Positions 18,241 through 27,450 are shown, counted from the first letter of the stretch. The stretch: 64,000 nucleotides of DNA from Pantoea nemavictus (GCF_037479095.1 NZ_JBBGZW010000001.1:1550001-1614000), one strand, 5' to 3'. Numbers and translations: made by a program. The notes: generated by a model from the sequence alone, not told the origin.

Positions 18241-19731
18241 TTACAAAGTCACACCGCTTTTGAAGATGGCTAACTCGCGGAAATCGTTGGTTTCATTGCG
18301 CGCCGGTTGGCCATTGGCAATCGCTACAATCATATCGATGAAATCCGCCAGCATCGCCTCCATACTCATGCCTTCAATCAGGCGCCCGGCATTAAAATCG
18401 ATCCAGTGCGGTTTTTTCTCGGCCAACTGCGTATTGGTGGCGATCTTCACCGTTGGTACAAAACCGCCGTACGGCGTGCCGCGTCCGGTAGTAAACAGCA
18501 CCATATGACAGCCCGCGCCTGCCAGCGCGCTGGTGGCTACCGCATCATTACCCGGCGCGCTCAACAGATTGAGTCCCGGCGTGTGTAAGCGCTCACCGTA
18601 CTTCAGCACATCCACCACCTGGCTTTGTCCGGCCTTTTGCGTACAGCCAAGCGACTTCTCTTCCAGCGTGGTGATGCCGCCTGCTTTGTTGCCCGGCGAT
18701 GGATTCTCGTAGATGGGCTGCTGATGATCAATAAAGTAGCGTTTGAAGTCGTTAATCATCGCCACGGTTTTGCTGAAAGTGGCTTCATCGCGACAACGAC
18801 TCATCAGAATACGCTCGGCACCAAACATCTCCGGCACTTCGGTCAGCACCGTGGTACCACCGTTAGCAATCATCTGGTCAGAGAAACAGCCGAGCATGGG
18901 ATTGGCGGTGATGCCGGAAAAGCCGTCTGAGCCGCCGCATTCCAGACCAAACTTCAGCTCGCTAAGTTTGCCCGGCTGACGCTTGTCCGCGCGCATTGCC
19001 TGATAAAGCGCATGCAGGCGTTCCAGCCCCGCTTCGACTTCATCATCCTGCTTCTGGCACTCCATAAACTGCACGCGATCGCTATCAAAGCCACCGAGCG
19101 TTTCGCGGAACACATCGACCTGATTGTTCTCGCAGCCCAGGCCAATCACCAGCACAGCGCCAGCATTGGGGTGCCGCACCATATTTTGCAGCATGGTCCG
19201 GGTGTTCTCGTGATCCTGTCCGAGCTGCGAGCAGCCAAACGGATGACTAAACAGGTGCACGCCATCAATACCTTCAGCGTCATGGGTCTCTTTCATAAAG
19301 CGTGTCAGGATCTGCCGCGCAATACCGTTTACGCATCCCACGGTGGGCAGGATCCACAGCTCATTGCGGATGCCCACTTCACCGCTGGCACGACGATAGA
19401 TCTGCACGTCGCGGTCACCGGCCTGTGGCGGCAGCGCGAGAAAATCGGGCTGATAGTCATACTCGTCCACGTCGCTCAGATTGGTGCGTGCATTGCTGGA
19501 GTGAATGATTTCACCCGCAGCGATCGGCTGAGTAGCATGGGCGATCGGCAAGCCGTACTTGATCACCAGTTCACCGGCGGCTAAAGGCTGCAGGGCAAAC
19601 TTGTGACCGCGTCCGACCTCCTGCTGCAAGGTAATCGCTTGTTGATTAATCTCGACCTGGGTATTGGCGGGCAAATCGCGCAACGCTACAGCAACGTTAT
19701 CGCGTGAATGAATTCTAATGGCATCTTGCAT
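18241..19731 (-). CDS. uxaA: Altronate dehydratase UxaA
   Basis: UxaA dehydrates D-altronate to 2-keto-3-deoxygluconate, the last step before KDG kinase in galacturonate breakdown. The 496-residue protein has an N-terminal SAF domain (about 10-85) and a UxaA catalytic part with GCVNGIARQI, GCENNQVDVF and KFGLECGGSDGFSGITAN. It is the last gene of a uxaC-uxaB-uxaA operon, four bases after uxaB. The first base of its stop codon complement (18241) is also the last base of the CT core of the neighbouring IS110 element, so the insertion stops exactly at the end of this gene. Confidence 0.95.
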   Translation of the reverse strand: MQDAIRIHSRDNVAVALRDLPANTQVEINQQAITLQQEVGRGHKFALQPLAAGELVIKYGLPIAHATQPIAAGEIIHSSNARTNLSDVDEYDYQPDFLALPPQAGDRDVQIYRRASGEVGIRNELWILPTVGCVNGIARQILTRFMKETHDAEGIDGVHLFSHPFGCSQLGQDHENTRTMLQNMVRHPNAGAVLVIGLGCENNQVDVFRETLGGFDSDRVQFMECQKQDDEVEAGLERLHALYQAMRADKRQPGKLSELKFGLECGGSDGFSGITANPMLGCFSDQMIANGGTTVLTEVPEMFGAERILMSRCRDEATFSKTVAMINDFKRYFIDHQQPIYENPSPGNKAGGITTLEEKSLGCTQKAGQSQVVDVLKYGERLHTPGLNLLSAPGNDAVATSALAGAGCHMVLFTTGRGTPYGGFVPTVKIATNTQLAEKKPHWIDFNAGRLIEGMSMEAMLADFIDMIVAIANGQPARNETNDFRELAIFKSGVTL

Positions 19732-19735
19732 AGCG

Positions 19736-21187
19736 TTATCTCAGTTGGGTCAGCGCCGTCCGCATCCCGTGGACGATGATGTTTTGCAGGTGTTGGCTTA
19801 CCGCAGCCACTAATCCTGGCCGCTGAGTTAGATCTTCGCCCCAGTGGTTGGCATCGCTGAGTACCGCGCGCACCAACTGTTCCGGGGTCTGTTTATCGTT
19901 ATGTACCGCTGGCCATAGCTCAGCAAAACGCTGCAGCCAGTGTTCGTCGTCCTGCAGCGGCCAGCGACGCTCACCCTCTTCACCGCGATAAAATGCCAGC
20001 AGCGCGGCAAAGGCGAAGGTCAGACGTGCAGGCCATTGCCCGTTTTGCTGCTGCGCCAGCAGTAGCTGTGGCAGTAAACGGGTACGGAATTTGGTCATGC
20101 CGTTTAGGGCAATCGAAAGCAGCGCATGGCGAATAAAGGGATTGCGGAAACGGCGCTGCACCGCGTCGGCGAAGGCGTGCAGCTCATCGCGCGGCAGATC
20201 CAGCGTCGGGATCACTTCCTCGCGCAGCAGGGCATCAACAAAGCCGGCAATTTGCGCGTCGTCCATCGCTTCTCCGACGCTCTCCACTCCCGCCTGAAAC
20301 GCTACCGGCACCAGCGCGGTGTGTGCACCGTTAAGAATCGCCACTTTCTGCGCTTTGTACGGCGTGATGTCATCCACCAGCTTCACTTCCGGCGCCAGCG
20401 TGTCAAGCTTCAGCTCCTGAGCCAATGCATCCGGCCCCTGAATCACAAACTGGTAATAGACTTCGCCCGCCACCAGATAGCGATCCTGATAGCCCAACTG
20501 CGCCTCAATTGCCGCGCTGTCGGCCGGATAGCCGGTGACAATGCGATCCACCAGCGTGTTGTAGAAAGCACAGTGATCCTGCAGCCAGCGCGCAAACTCC
20601 GGCGGCAGCTGCCAATGCTTGATGTAGCGCATTACCAACTCGCGCAGCGTGTCGCCGTTATAATCGATCAGTTCGCAAGGCACGATGAGCCAACCTTTAT
20701 CGCTGGCCGCAGCAAAGTGGTTAAAGCGCGCCCACAACAACTGCGTCAGCTTGCCGGGAAACGAGGACGCTGGCGCATCGTCCAGCCGATCCTCTGCGAC
20801 AAAAACAATGCCGGCTTCGGTGGTATTGGAGAACACAAAGCGCATCTGCGGCGCACGCGCCAACGCAAGAAAATCTTCAAATTGTTGATACGGCTGAATT
20901 TCACGATTCACGCTACGAATCAGCCGGGTTTCACTCACCTGCTCACCCGCGGCGTTTAGTCCGCGAATCAGCGTGGTGTATAGACCCTCTTGCTGATTTA
21001 GCGTCTCTTCCACTACGCGGTTGCGCGGCCGCACCACGACTACGCCCGCGTCGGTGTTTTGATGCTGATTAAGCCAGTCGAGTTGCCAATCGATAAAGGC
21101 ACGCAGGAAGTTGCCTTCACCGAACTGGATGACGCGCTCGCTATAGTGCGCTCCGGGGAAATTCTGGCGGTTGAGTCGCTGCATCAT
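19736..21187 (-). CDS. uxaB: Tagaturonate reductase (altronate oxidoreductase) UxaB
   Basis: UxaB reduces D-tagaturonate to D-altronate with NADH. The 483-residue protein belongs to the mannitol/polyol dehydrogenase family: Rossmann N-terminus ([19 protein letters not shown]) and the family active-site stretch [19 protein letters not shown]. Length equals that of E. coli UxaB. In E. coli uxaB is a separate locus; here it sits between uxaC and uxaA. Its ATG overlaps the uxaC TGA (ATGA, 21185-21189), so the two are translationally coupled. Confidence 0.95.
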   Translation of the reverse strand: MMQRLNRQNFPGAHYSERVIQFGEGNFLRAFIDWQLDWLNQHQNTDAGVVVVRPRNRVVEETLNQQEGLYTTLIRGLNAAGEQVSETRLIRSVNREIQPYQQFEDFLALARAPQMRFVFSNTTEAGIVFVAEDRLDDAPASSFPGKLTQLLWARFNHFAAASDKGWLIVPCELIDYNGDTLRELVMRYIKHWQLPPEFARWLQDHCAFYNTLVDRIVTGYPADSAAIEAQLGYQDRYLVAGEVYYQFVIQGPDALAQELKLDTLAPEVKLVDDITPYKAQKVAILNGAHTALVPVAFQAGVESVGEAMDDAQIAGFVDALLREEVIPTLDLPRDELHAFADAVQRRFRNPFIRHALLSIALNGMTKFRTRLLPQLLLAQQQNGQWPARLTFAFAALLAFYRGEEGERRWPLQDDEHWLQRFAELWPAVHNDKQTPEQLVRAVLSDANHWGEDLTQRPGLVAAVSQHLQNIIVHGMRTALTQLR

Positions 21188-22602
21188 CAGGCTCCCAGCT
21201 CAATGCCGAAGTAATCGCGCGCATTGTTAAAACTGATGTTCTGCACCATCTGCCCTAACAACGCCTCATCGGCCGGCGCTTCGCCACGTTCTACCCAGTT
21301 GCCGATCATCTGGCATAGCAGGCGACGGAAATATTCGTGGCGCGTGTAGGAGAGGAAACTGCGGCTGTCGGTGAGCATGCCGACAAAGCGGCTCAGCAGG
21401 CCGATTTGCGCCAGCTGGGTCATTTGGCGCTGCATGCCGTCGAGCTGATCGTTGAACCACCACGCCGAACCAAACTGCATCTTGCCCGGTTCGCCTTCAC
21501 CCTGGAAATTGCCCGCCATGGTGGCCAGCACTTCGTTATCGCGCGGGTTGACGCAGTAGAGGATGGTTTTTGGCAGCGCATTATTGCGGTTTTGCGCATC
21601 CAGCAAGCGCGCCAGCGGAATCGCCAGCGGCGCATCGTTGATCGAATCGAAGCCCACATCCGGGCCGAGGATATCGAACTGGCGGCGATTGGCGTTACGC
21701 AGCGCGCCAATGTGATACTGCTGCGCCCAGCCGCGGCGCGCATATTCGCTACCCAGCCACACTAGTACCGCACTTTTAAATTGTGCCGTCTCTTCTGTGG
21801 AAGGTGCCGCGCCTTGCAGACGACGCGCCAAAATGGCATCCAACGTGGCTTCATCAGCTTCCGCAAACACCACCACATCCAGCGCGTGATCGGAGATTTT
21901 GCAGCCGTGCGCGGCGAAGTGATCGAGTCGCTGGCTCAAGGCACGGCGCAGATCGTCAAAGCGCTGTACGCTGACATCCGCCACCTGCTCCAGGCGCTGA
22001 ATCCACGGCAGGAAACTCTCCAGCTCAATATTAAAGGCTTTGTCCGGACGCCAGCTCGGCAGCACTTTGACGCCAAAACTGCTGTCCTGCGCCAGCTTGC
22101 GGTGGTGCTGCAGGTCATCGAGCGGATCGTCGGTGGTACCGACCATCTTCACATTCATCTGCTGCATGATGCCGCGTGCGCTAAATGCATCCTGCGCCAG
22201 CAGTTCGTTACACTGCTGCCAAATGACATCGGCGCTCTGTTCATTCAGCAGCACGTCAGTGATACCGAAAGGTCGACGTAGTTCAAGGTGCGTCCAGTGA
22301 TAAAGCGGATTGCCGATGGTATGCGGCACGGTGCGCGCCCAGGCATTGAATTTCTCACGATCGCTGGCATCACCGGTGCACAACGTCTCCGGCACGCCGT
22401 TGGCGCGCATTGCTCGCCATTTGTAGTGATCGCCTTTCAGCCAGATGTCATAGAGGTTGGTGAAGCGGTAGTTGTCGGCAATCTGCTGCGGCGGCAAGTG
22501 ACAGTGATAGTCGAAAATCGGCTGATCTTTAGCGTAGTCATGGTACAGACGACGGGCGAACTCGGTGTCGAGTAGAAAATCCTCACTCATAAAACGCGAC
22601 AT
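21187..22602 (-). CDS. uxaC: Uronate isomerase UxaC
   Basis: UxaC isomerises D-galacturonate to tagaturonate and D-glucuronate to fructuronate. The 471-residue amidohydrolase-fold protein shows the metal-binding motif [16 protein letters not shown] near the N-terminus and the conserved C-terminal block [19 protein letters not shown]. The Met at 22602 was chosen over 22692: it follows an AGAGGAAG ribosome binding site and begins [20 protein letters not shown], like E. coli UxaC. It is first in the uxaCBA operon; ExuR-type half sites lie upstream. Confidence 0.95.
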   Translation of the reverse strand: MSRFMSEDFLLDTEFARRLYHDYAKDQPIFDYHCHLPPQQIADNYRFTNLYDIWLKGDHYKWRAMRANGVPETLCTGDASDREKFNAWARTVPHTIGNPLYHWTHLELRRPFGITDVLLNEQSADVIWQQCNELLAQDAFSARGIMQQMNVKMVGTTDDPLDDLQHHRKLAQDSSFGVKVLPSWRPDKAFNIELESFLPWIQRLEQVADVSVQRFDDLRRALSQRLDHFAAHGCKISDHALDVVVFAEADEATLDAILARRLQGAAPSTEETAQFKSAVLVWLGSEYARRGWAQQYHIGALRNANRRQFDILGPDVGFDSINDAPLAIPLARLLDAQNRNNALPKTILYCVNPRDNEVLATMAGNFQGEGEPGKMQFGSAWWFNDQLDGMQRQMTQLAQIGLLSRFVGMLTDSRSFLSYTRHEYFRRLLCQMIGNWVERGEAPADEALLGQMVQNISFNNARDYFGIELGA

Positions 22603-23046
22603 ACCTGCTTCCTCTTTGTGGCCAAGTGGCTTTGACTCAAAGTTATCATACCAATTTAGGCGATCGGGATAATTGTTTGCGATCCGACTCACAATAATGA
22701 CAGTTTCACTGTGGGTATAGAGATGAGCCCGTAGATAATAACAAATAAGTGTTTGTTTTTAATTAATTTAAAGATAATAAACTTCGAGGGGAGAAGTTTC
22801 GCGACAGCATTGAAACCTCAAAGATGTATAACAAGTTGGCACTTGACTCAATTGCTACGCATTTATGGCAGAGGCCAGGAACGTCATGAGTGAGAAAACC
22901 AGCCGCTTTCGAATGCAACGTTTAAGCCGTAAGGTAATCTGTTACGAAAGTTATTAATCCTCTTCGGGCTGGCGCTGGCCAGCCCATTTCCTCTATGCGG
23001 CTGAAGTGGTATAACAACTCAACTTTATTCCACAGCGGACCGCGCA
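22603..23046. promoter_or_regulatory. uxaC-exuR divergent control region without exuT
   Basis: The 444-base space between the divergent uxaC and exuR starts would hold exuT in E. coli; no exuT is present. ExuR/UxuR operators resemble TTGGTATACCAA. Candidate matches are ATCATACCAATT (22646-22657), TGTATAACAAGTTGG (22823-22837) and GTGGTATAACAA (23007-23018). A 23-codon ORF at 22886-22957 and a hairpin GGGCTGGC/GCCAGCCC (22966-22985) are also present. Operator assignments are by eye. Confidence 0.45.
22886..22957 (+). pseudogene. 23-codon ORF, possible remnant of an IS1-like transposase C-terminus
   Basis: The ORF begins at ATG 22886 after a GGCCAGGA-like ribosome binding site and ends at TAA 22955-22957. 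Its sequence contains RMQRLSRKVICYES, which resembles the RL.RKTICYSKS segment near the end of IS1-family InsB transposases. The match is short and from memory, so it may be chance. If real, it suggests that an IS event accompanied loss of exuT. Confidence 0.25.
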
Positions 23047-23820
23047 ATGGACCTGACCGAATCACGACGCTTGTATCAACAGCTCGCCAGCGAACTTAAA
23101 CGCCGTATTGAAGCAGGCGATTACAGCATCGGCGACAAACTGCCCGCCGAACGTCTGATCGCGGAAGAGATGCAGGTGAGCCGCACCGTGGTGCGCGAAG
23201 CGATTATCATGCTGGAAGTGGAAGGTTACGTGGAGGTGCGTAAAGGCTCCGGCATCCACGTGATGAGTAATCAGCAGCAGAATCGGGTGGTGACATCCAG
23301 CCAGCTGGAGTTTGCTAATTTCGGTCCCTTCGAGTTGTTACAGGCACGTCAGTTGATTGAGAGTAACGTTGCCGAATTTGCCGCCACGCAGGTGACGCGG
23401 CAGGACATTGTGGCACTGATGGCGATTCAGGAAAAAGCACGTCAGGAAGATCACTCGCGCGACTCCGCCTGGGATATGGAGTTTCACGTACGCATCGCGC
23501 AATCCACGCAAAACAGCGCCTTAGCGGCGATTGTTGAAAAAATGTGGCTGCATCGTCTGCACAATCCCTACTGGCTCAAATTGCATGAGCATATTGATGC
23601 CAAAAATATCACCAGCTGGTGTGACGATCACGACCAGATCCTCAAAGCACTCATACGCAAAGATCCCGCCGCCAGTAAGCTGGCAATGTGGCAACATCTG
23701 GAAAATACTAAACAGATGCTGTTCAACGCGACGACTGACGATTTCGAATTTAACGTTGATCGTTACATGTTTGCGGAAAATCCGGTCATCCTGCCGGAAG
23801 CTAGCGAAAACCCACGCTGA
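23047..23820 (+). CDS. exuR: Hexuronate utilisation repressor ExuR
   Basis: ExuR is a GntR/FadR-subfamily repressor of hexuronate genes, released by galacturonate or glucuronate derivatives. The 257-residue protein has an N-terminal winged helix (about 8-75, [20 protein letters not shown]) and a C-terminal FCD domain (about 95-235) with metal- or ligand-binding histidines ([29 protein letters not shown]). It agrees with E. coli ExuR along its length. It is divergent from uxaC, as expected for the local regulator of uxaCBA. Confidence 0.95.
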   Translation: MDLTESRRLYQQLASELKRRIEAGDYSIGDKLPAERLIAEEMQVSRTVVREAIIMLEVEGYVEVRKGSGIHVMSNQQQNRVVTSSQLEFANFGPFELLQARQLIESNVAEFAATQVTRQDIVALMAIQEKARQEDHSRDSAWDMEFHVRIAQSTQNSALAAIVEKMWLHRLHNPYWLKLHEHIDAKNITSWCDDHDQILKALIRKDPAASKLAMWQHLENTKQMLFNATTDDFEFNVDRYMFAENPVILPEASENPR

Positions 23821-24082
23821 TCCTGCTTATTTTTCAGGCATTTTGTTGACGAAAAAGTCAGTTAGTCTGCAATAGTGTCAGCTCATGTAAAGCTCCTTTT
23901 GACCACCTGCGTCTAAAGGTAAAACTCCTGTGCGGCAGGCACTTTCCCCTGTCTGGATAACGTTATTTTTGTTACAGTTATCGCCCTTTTATTACCCTTT
24001 GCGACAGGGCTTTTAAAAGTCGCTGATTTAACAATCAATTCTGGAAGGATCCGGAAACTCCTGCTCAGGCTGCTTATCTAAA

Positions 24083-24151
24083 ATGTATAACCAACGCCAG
24101 TCTGCGCCTAAGCCCCTCACGGGCACGTTTAACAATGATGTTCAGGAATGA
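24083..24151 (+). other. possible 22-codon leader ORF before yqjA
   Basis: The 334-base gap between exuR and yqjA holds an ATG at 24083 (MYNQRQSAPKPLT) whose frame runs to TGA at 24149-24151, ending three bases before the yqjA ATG. No clear ribosome binding site precedes it. It may be a coupled leader peptide or chance. Nothing else was recognised in the gap. Confidence 0.2.
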
Positions 24152-24154
24152 TTG

Positions 24155-24832
24155 ATGGATATTTTGCAAGCATTGCTGCATGCCTTATGGCAGCAGGATT
24201 ACGAAATGCTCTCCGACCCCACGCTGGTTTGGGCCATTTATGGTGTGTTGTTCATGATTCTGTTTTTAGAAAATGGACTGCTCCCCGCCGCTTTTCTGCC
24301 TGGCGACAGTTTACTGATTCTGGTCGGCGTTCTGATTGCTAAAGGCACCATGGGTTTCCCACTTACTCTGCTGATTTTGACTACCGGCGCCAGCCTGGGT
24401 TGCTGGGTGAGTTACATCCAGGGGCGATGGCTGGGTAACACGCCCACCGTGCAAAACTGGCTTTCGCATTTGCCCGCGCAATATCACCAGCGCGCGCACG
24501 CCCTGTTCCATCGCCACGGCTTATCTGCCCTGCTGATTGGTCGCTTTATTGCCTTTGTGCGTACTTTGCTGCCTACCATCGCGGGTCTTTCTGGCCTGAG
24601 TAACGCGCGCTTCCAGTTCTTTAACTGGGTAAGTGGCTTCCTGTGGGTACTGATTCTCACCGTGCTGGGCTTCGCGCTGGGCAAAACGCCGATTTTCCGT
24701 CGTTACGAAGATGAGTTGATGTTGTGTCTGATGCTGCTGCCGCTAGTGCTGCTGGTGATCGGCCTGGTTGGTTCTTTAGTCGTGCTTTGGCGTAAGCGTC
24801 AGTCAACTCGCAACGGGAATTCACAGCCATGA
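24155..24832 (+). CDS. yqjA: DedA-family inner-membrane protein YqjA
   Basis: A 225-residue DedA-family membrane protein, very close to E. coli YqjA. YqjA supports proton-motive force, alkaline tolerance and envelope integrity, and the family includes undecaprenyl-phosphate transporters. Family motifs are present: [35 protein letters not shown] and the re-entrant arginine motif [19 protein letters not shown]. The ATG at 24155 is preferred to the TTG at 24152 and follows AGGAATG. Its stop overlaps the mzrA start by four bases (ATGA). The yqjA-mzrA pair is CpxR-regulated in E. coli; no clear CpxR box was seen here. Confidence 0.94.
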   Translation: MDILQALLHALWQQDYEMLSDPTLVWAIYGVLFMILFLENGLLPAAFLPGDSLLILVGVLIAKGTMGFPLTLLILTTGASLGCWVSYIQGRWLGNTPTVQNWLSHLPAQYHQRAHALFHRHGLSALLIGRFIAFVRTLLPTIAGLSGLSNARFQFFNWVSGFLWVLILTVLGFALGKTPIFRRYEDELMLCLMLLPLVLLVIGLVGSLVVLWRKRQSTRNGNSQP

Positions 24833-25197
24833 TCAAACTCCGTGGATTCCCAAGGCGTTTACTGCCTTGGGCGCTGGGTGGCGCCTTCGCGTTGCTGGCC
24901 GTCTGTTTCATTCCGAACTTGATGCAGCATGAAACCGTGGTGCAAATCCGCGTGGCGAATAGCGGCACCAATCTGCCCGATGGTTTTTACCTGTATCAGC
25001 AACTTTCCGCGCAGGGCGTGCGTATCAAAAGTATTACGCCCTCTGGCGACGCGCTGGTGATTCATTTTGAGAATGAAGAACAGAGTCTGGCGGCACAGAA
25101 AGTTCTGAAACGCCTGTTACCACAAGGCTTCGTTGTGGCTGCCGGCCCACAGGCTTCGCAGCAATATCCTGACGCCACTCGCCCAACATACAGTTAA
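24829..25197 (+). CDS. mzrA: EnvZ/OmpR modulator MzrA
   Basis: MzrA links the Cpx stress system to EnvZ/OmpR by contacting EnvZ in the inner membrane. The 122-residue protein has a short basic cytoplasmic N-terminus, a single membrane anchor (about 10-30, [15 protein letters not shown]) and a periplasmic domain with the family-typical [20 protein letters not shown] block. Sequence identity to E. coli MzrA is moderate, but position, size and topology agree. It overlaps yqjA by four bases and so is co-translated with it. A hairpin follows at 25201-25229. Confidence 0.88.
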   Translation: MIKLRGFPRRLLPWALGGAFALLAVCFIPNLMQHETVVQIRVANSGTNLPDGFYLYQQLSAQGVRIKSITPSGDALVIHFENEEQSLAAQKVLKRLLPQGFVVAAGPQASQQYPDATRPTYS

Positions 25198-25200
25198 ATG

Positions 25201-25229
25201 TTACCGCCTGACGCTAAGTCGGGCGGTAA
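25201..25229 (+). terminator. hairpin after mzrA
   Basis: TTACCGCCTGAC (25201-25212) pairs with GTCGGGCGGTAA (25218-25229), with one T-G wobble. There is no T-run after it, so it may be a weak or Rho-assisted terminator or an mRNA-stabilising hairpin. Confidence 0.45.
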
Positions 25230-25371
25230 GCTAATCCTCGCTATCCCCGCGTCTTCTTTGAATTTTTTCGTCTGCTGTCTATCCTTAGAGGTAGCGTAAG
25301 CCTAAGACATGCTGGGATGCCTCTCCTGTCCGGTCTATGGCAGGTCATCAACAATGGAAGGTCACTACCTG

Positions 25372-25743
25372 ATGAAACATCAATTACTGCTAGGTGCTAT
25401 TCTTTTCTCACTCTCGGGTTCGCTGCTGGCGGCTGAATCGCTCTGCCAACAAAAAGAGCAAGATATTCAGCGCGAGATCGATATGGCGAAGCAGCATGAC
25501 AACCAGCGCCGCGTAACCGGGCTGGAGCGTGCGTTGACCGAAGTCCGCGCAGGCTGCACCGATGAGAAACTGAAATCGGCACACAGCGAACGCATCGCAG
25601 AGCAGAAGCATAAAATCGCCGAGCGCGAGCGTGAGCTGAAGGAAGAGCGTCAGGACGGCGATAAAGACAAAATTGAGAAGCGCGAACGTAAGCTAGAAGA
25701 GGCACAGCACGAACTGAAAAAGCTTGAAGCTGAACCTTATTAA
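25372..25743 (+). CDS. yqjC: YqjC, DUF1090 periplasmic protein
   Basis: A 123-residue exported protein of unknown function. The signal peptide is about 21 residues (MKHQLLLGAILFSLSGSLLAA). The mature protein starts with a two-cysteine region (SLCQQKEQ ... VRAGCTDEK), probably one disulfide, and continues as a highly charged helical or coiled-coil segment (ERERELKEERQDGDKDKIEK) to the C-terminus. The start at 25372 is preferred to 25309 because it begins the signal peptide. It leads the yqjC-yqjD-yqjE-yqjK group as in E. coli. Confidence 0.9.
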   Translation: MKHQLLLGAILFSLSGSLLAAESLCQQKEQDIQREIDMAKQHDNQRRVTGLERALTEVRAGCTDEKLKSAHSERIAEQKHKIAERERELKEERQDGDKDKIEKRERKLEEAQHELKKLEAEPY

Positions 25744-25778
25744 TCGGACTTAACTACATGCTGTAAAAGGAGATTTCC

Positions 25779-26084
25779 ATGGCTAAAGAAACAACATCTG
25801 AACATCTGCGCGCTGAATTGAAAAATCTGGCTGATACCCTGGAAGAAGTGCTGAGTAGCTCAGCAGATAAATCCAAAGGCGAGCTGGATAAACTGCGTCA
25901 TAAAGCGCGTGGTGCTATTGAAAGCTCCCGTGAACGCCTGGGTGATTCTGGCGAACGTATCGCACAAACCACGCGTGAAGCGGCGGAAAAGGCAAATGAA
26001 TACGTGCGCGACAATCCATGGCACGGCGTAGGCATCGGGGCAGCGGTAGGAATTCTAATCGGCATTTTAATCTCACGGCGTTAA
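25779..26084 (+). CDS. yqjD: YqjD, DUF883/ElaB-family membrane-anchored ribosome-associated protein
   Basis: A 101-residue protein with a long charged amphipathic helix (about 1-75) and a C-terminal membrane anchor preceded by the family motif VRDNPWHGVGIGAAVGILIG and ending in SRR. In E. coli YqjD is made in stationary phase, binds 70S and 100S ribosomes through its N-terminus and tethers them to the inner membrane. It follows yqjC by 35 bases with an AAAAGGAGA ribosome binding site; its stop overlaps the next gene. Confidence 0.93.
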   Translation: MAKETTSEHLRAELKNLADTLEEVLSSSADKSKGELDKLRHKARGAIESSRERLGDSGERIAQTTREAAEKANEYVRDNPWHGVGIGAAVGILIGILISRR

Positions 26085-26086
26085 TG

Positions 26087-26485
26087 ATGAGTGATAGTCA
26101 GCAAAGCCACGGCCCCGGCAAAGGGGTCTTTAACATCGGTCAGCGGATAGTTACCACTTTGGTTAGCATGGTCGAGACGCGTGTCCGACTGGCGATCGTG
26201 GAACTGGAAGAGGAGAAGGCAAACCTGATTCAGATGCTGATGATGGTTGGCCTGACCATGCTGTTCACCGCTTTCGGTCTAATGAGCCTGATGGTGCTTA
26301 TCATCTGGGCGGTCGATGCACAATATCGTCTGATGGCCATCGCGATCACCACTGGCGTGCTGTTTGCGCTGGCGTTGATCTTCGGTTTATGGACCCTTTA
26401 CAAATCGCGCCAGTCAACGCTGCTGCGTCATACGCGTAAAGAGCTGGATACCGACCGCACGCTGTTGGAGGAGCATCGCTCATGA
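26087..26485 (+). CDS. yqjE: YqjE, phage holin-like membrane protein (DUF1469)
   Basis: A 132-residue inner-membrane protein with two hydrophobic hairpin segments (about 47-68 and 76-98) between a glycine-rich N-terminus (SHGPGKGVFNIGQRIV) and a basic C-terminus (KSRQSTLLRHTRKEL). It belongs to the YqjE/holin 3 superfamily; function is unknown. Start choice is between 26084 and 26087 (ATGATG overlapping the yqjD stop); 26087 matches the E. coli N-terminus. Its last four bases overlap yqjK. Confidence 0.9.
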   Translation: MSDSQQSHGPGKGVFNIGQRIVTTLVSMVETRVRLAIVELEEEKANLIQMLMMVGLTMLFTAFGLMSLMVLIIWAVDAQYRLMAIAITTGVLFALALIFGLWTLYKSRQSTLLRHTRKELDTDRTLLEEHRS

Positions 26486-26766
26486 GCCGCCGCGAGCGTG
26501 AAGCCCGCATTCACGAACTGCTGAATCAGGTGCAGCAGCAGCGGCTCGATCTGAGCGCCGATGGTCGTGACTGGCTGGCTGGCACCGCGCAGTACGATCG
26601 TGGTTGGTTAACCATTATCGGTATGCGTCGTTATCTGGCGATTGGTAGCAGCGCACTGGCCATTTGGTCGATTCGCAGCCCCAATCGTCTGCTGCGCTGG
26701 GCTAAGCGCGGTTTCGGCGCCTGGAGCACCTGGCGCATGATCATATCGACGCTAGAAAAGCGCTAA
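26482..26766 (+). CDS. yqjK: YqjK-like family protein
   Basis: A 94-residue protein of unknown function, matching E. coli YqjK (QQQRLDLSADGRDWL, WSIRSPNRLLRWAKRGFG). A charged N-terminal helix is followed by one weak hydrophobic segment (about 47-65). It starts with ATGA overlap on yqjE, so yqjDEK form a coupled membrane-protein set, and it is followed by a terminator. Confidence 0.88.
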   Translation: MSRREREARIHELLNQVQQQRLDLSADGRDWLAGTAQYDRGWLTIIGMRRYLAIGSSALAIWSIRSPNRLLRWAKRGFGAWSTWRMIISTLEKR

Positions 26767-26778
26767 TCCCTCTACTTA

Positions 26779-26806
26779 AAACCGGATCGTAATGGTCCGG
26801 TTTTGT
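26779..26806 (+). terminator. terminator of the yqjCDEK operon
   Basis: AAACCGGA (26779-26786) pairs with TCCGGTTT (26796-26803) and is followed by TGTT. It sits 12 bases after the yqjK stop. Confidence 0.75.
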
Positions 26807-26972
26807 TCCCCTCAAATTTACTGAACAACATTGACAGTTTATCTCGCTTACAACTCTTTCATCCTGCGATTATTATCTCCCTCCATCAGCCCAGTGAACT
26901 GAAACAACCGGTTCAGGGGATTAAAAACCCGCAGGCCAACAACCTGCCACAAAAACCTTGTTGGAGTAGATG

Positions 26973-27383
26973 ATGAAAAAATTCGAAGACTCAGGCCTGC
27001 TGGTAGCACGCGTATTAATGACCATTCTGTTTATTACTGCAGGCTGGGGCAAAATCACCGGTTATGCCGGTACCGCACAATATATGCAGGCGATGGGCGT
27101 CCCTGGCTTCCTGCTGCCGCTGGTTATTCTGCTGGAGTTCGGCGGCGGTCTGGCGATTCTGTTCGGTTTCCTGACGCGCTTTACTGCACTGTTCACCGCT
27201 GGCTTCACCCTGCTGACGGCGTTCCTGTTCCACAGCAACTTCGCTGAAGGCGTTAACCAGCTGATGTTCATGAAAAACCTCTCCATCGCCGGTGGTTTCC
27301 TGGTGCTGGGCTTGGTTGGTCCAGGTGCTTACAGCATTGACCGCCTGATTCGTCAGCGCGCTCAGCCAGCGACAGCACGCTAA
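26973..27383 (+). CDS. yqjF: YqjF, DoxX-family membrane protein
   Basis: A 136-residue DoxX-family protein with four hydrophobic segments, nearly identical in the core to E. coli YqjF (LFITAGWGKITGYAGTAQYM, LLEFGGGLAILFGFLTR, FHSNFAEGVNQLMFMKNL). DoxX proteins are membrane-bound, often linked to quinone or thiol redox chemistry; the reaction of YqjF is not established. The second ATG at 26973 is used after a GGAGT ribosome binding site. It precedes yqjG, a quinone-thioether reductase, consistent with a shared redox role. Confidence 0.92.
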   Translation: MKKFEDSGLLVARVLMTILFITAGWGKITGYAGTAQYMQAMGVPGFLLPLVILLEFGGGLAILFGFLTRFTALFTAGFTLLTAFLFHSNFAEGVNQLMFMKNLSIAGGFLVLGLVGPGAYSIDRLIRQRAQPATAR

Positions 27384-27420
27384 GCAGCACAAGCGTTAGA
27401 GAACACATATACTGAATGAT

Positions 27421-27450
27421 AGGGGCGGGGATTTTCCTCGCCCCTTTTTA
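27421..27450 (+). terminator. terminator between yqjF and yqjG
   Basis: GGGGCG (27422-27427) pairs with CGCCCC (27439-27444), followed by TTTTTATT. It ends just before the yqjG ribosome binding site (GGAGG, 27455-27459), so yqjG would depend on read-through or its own promoter. Confidence 0.75.

Noticed and set aside
20126..20959. 277-codon plus-strand open frame within uxaB
   Set aside because: Antisense to the well-conserved uxaB; its sequence has no recognisable domain and arises from the codon bias of the real gene.
22693..23046. Hidden or degraded exuT
   Set aside because: No frame in this gap encodes hydrophobic helices or any ExuT-like stretch.
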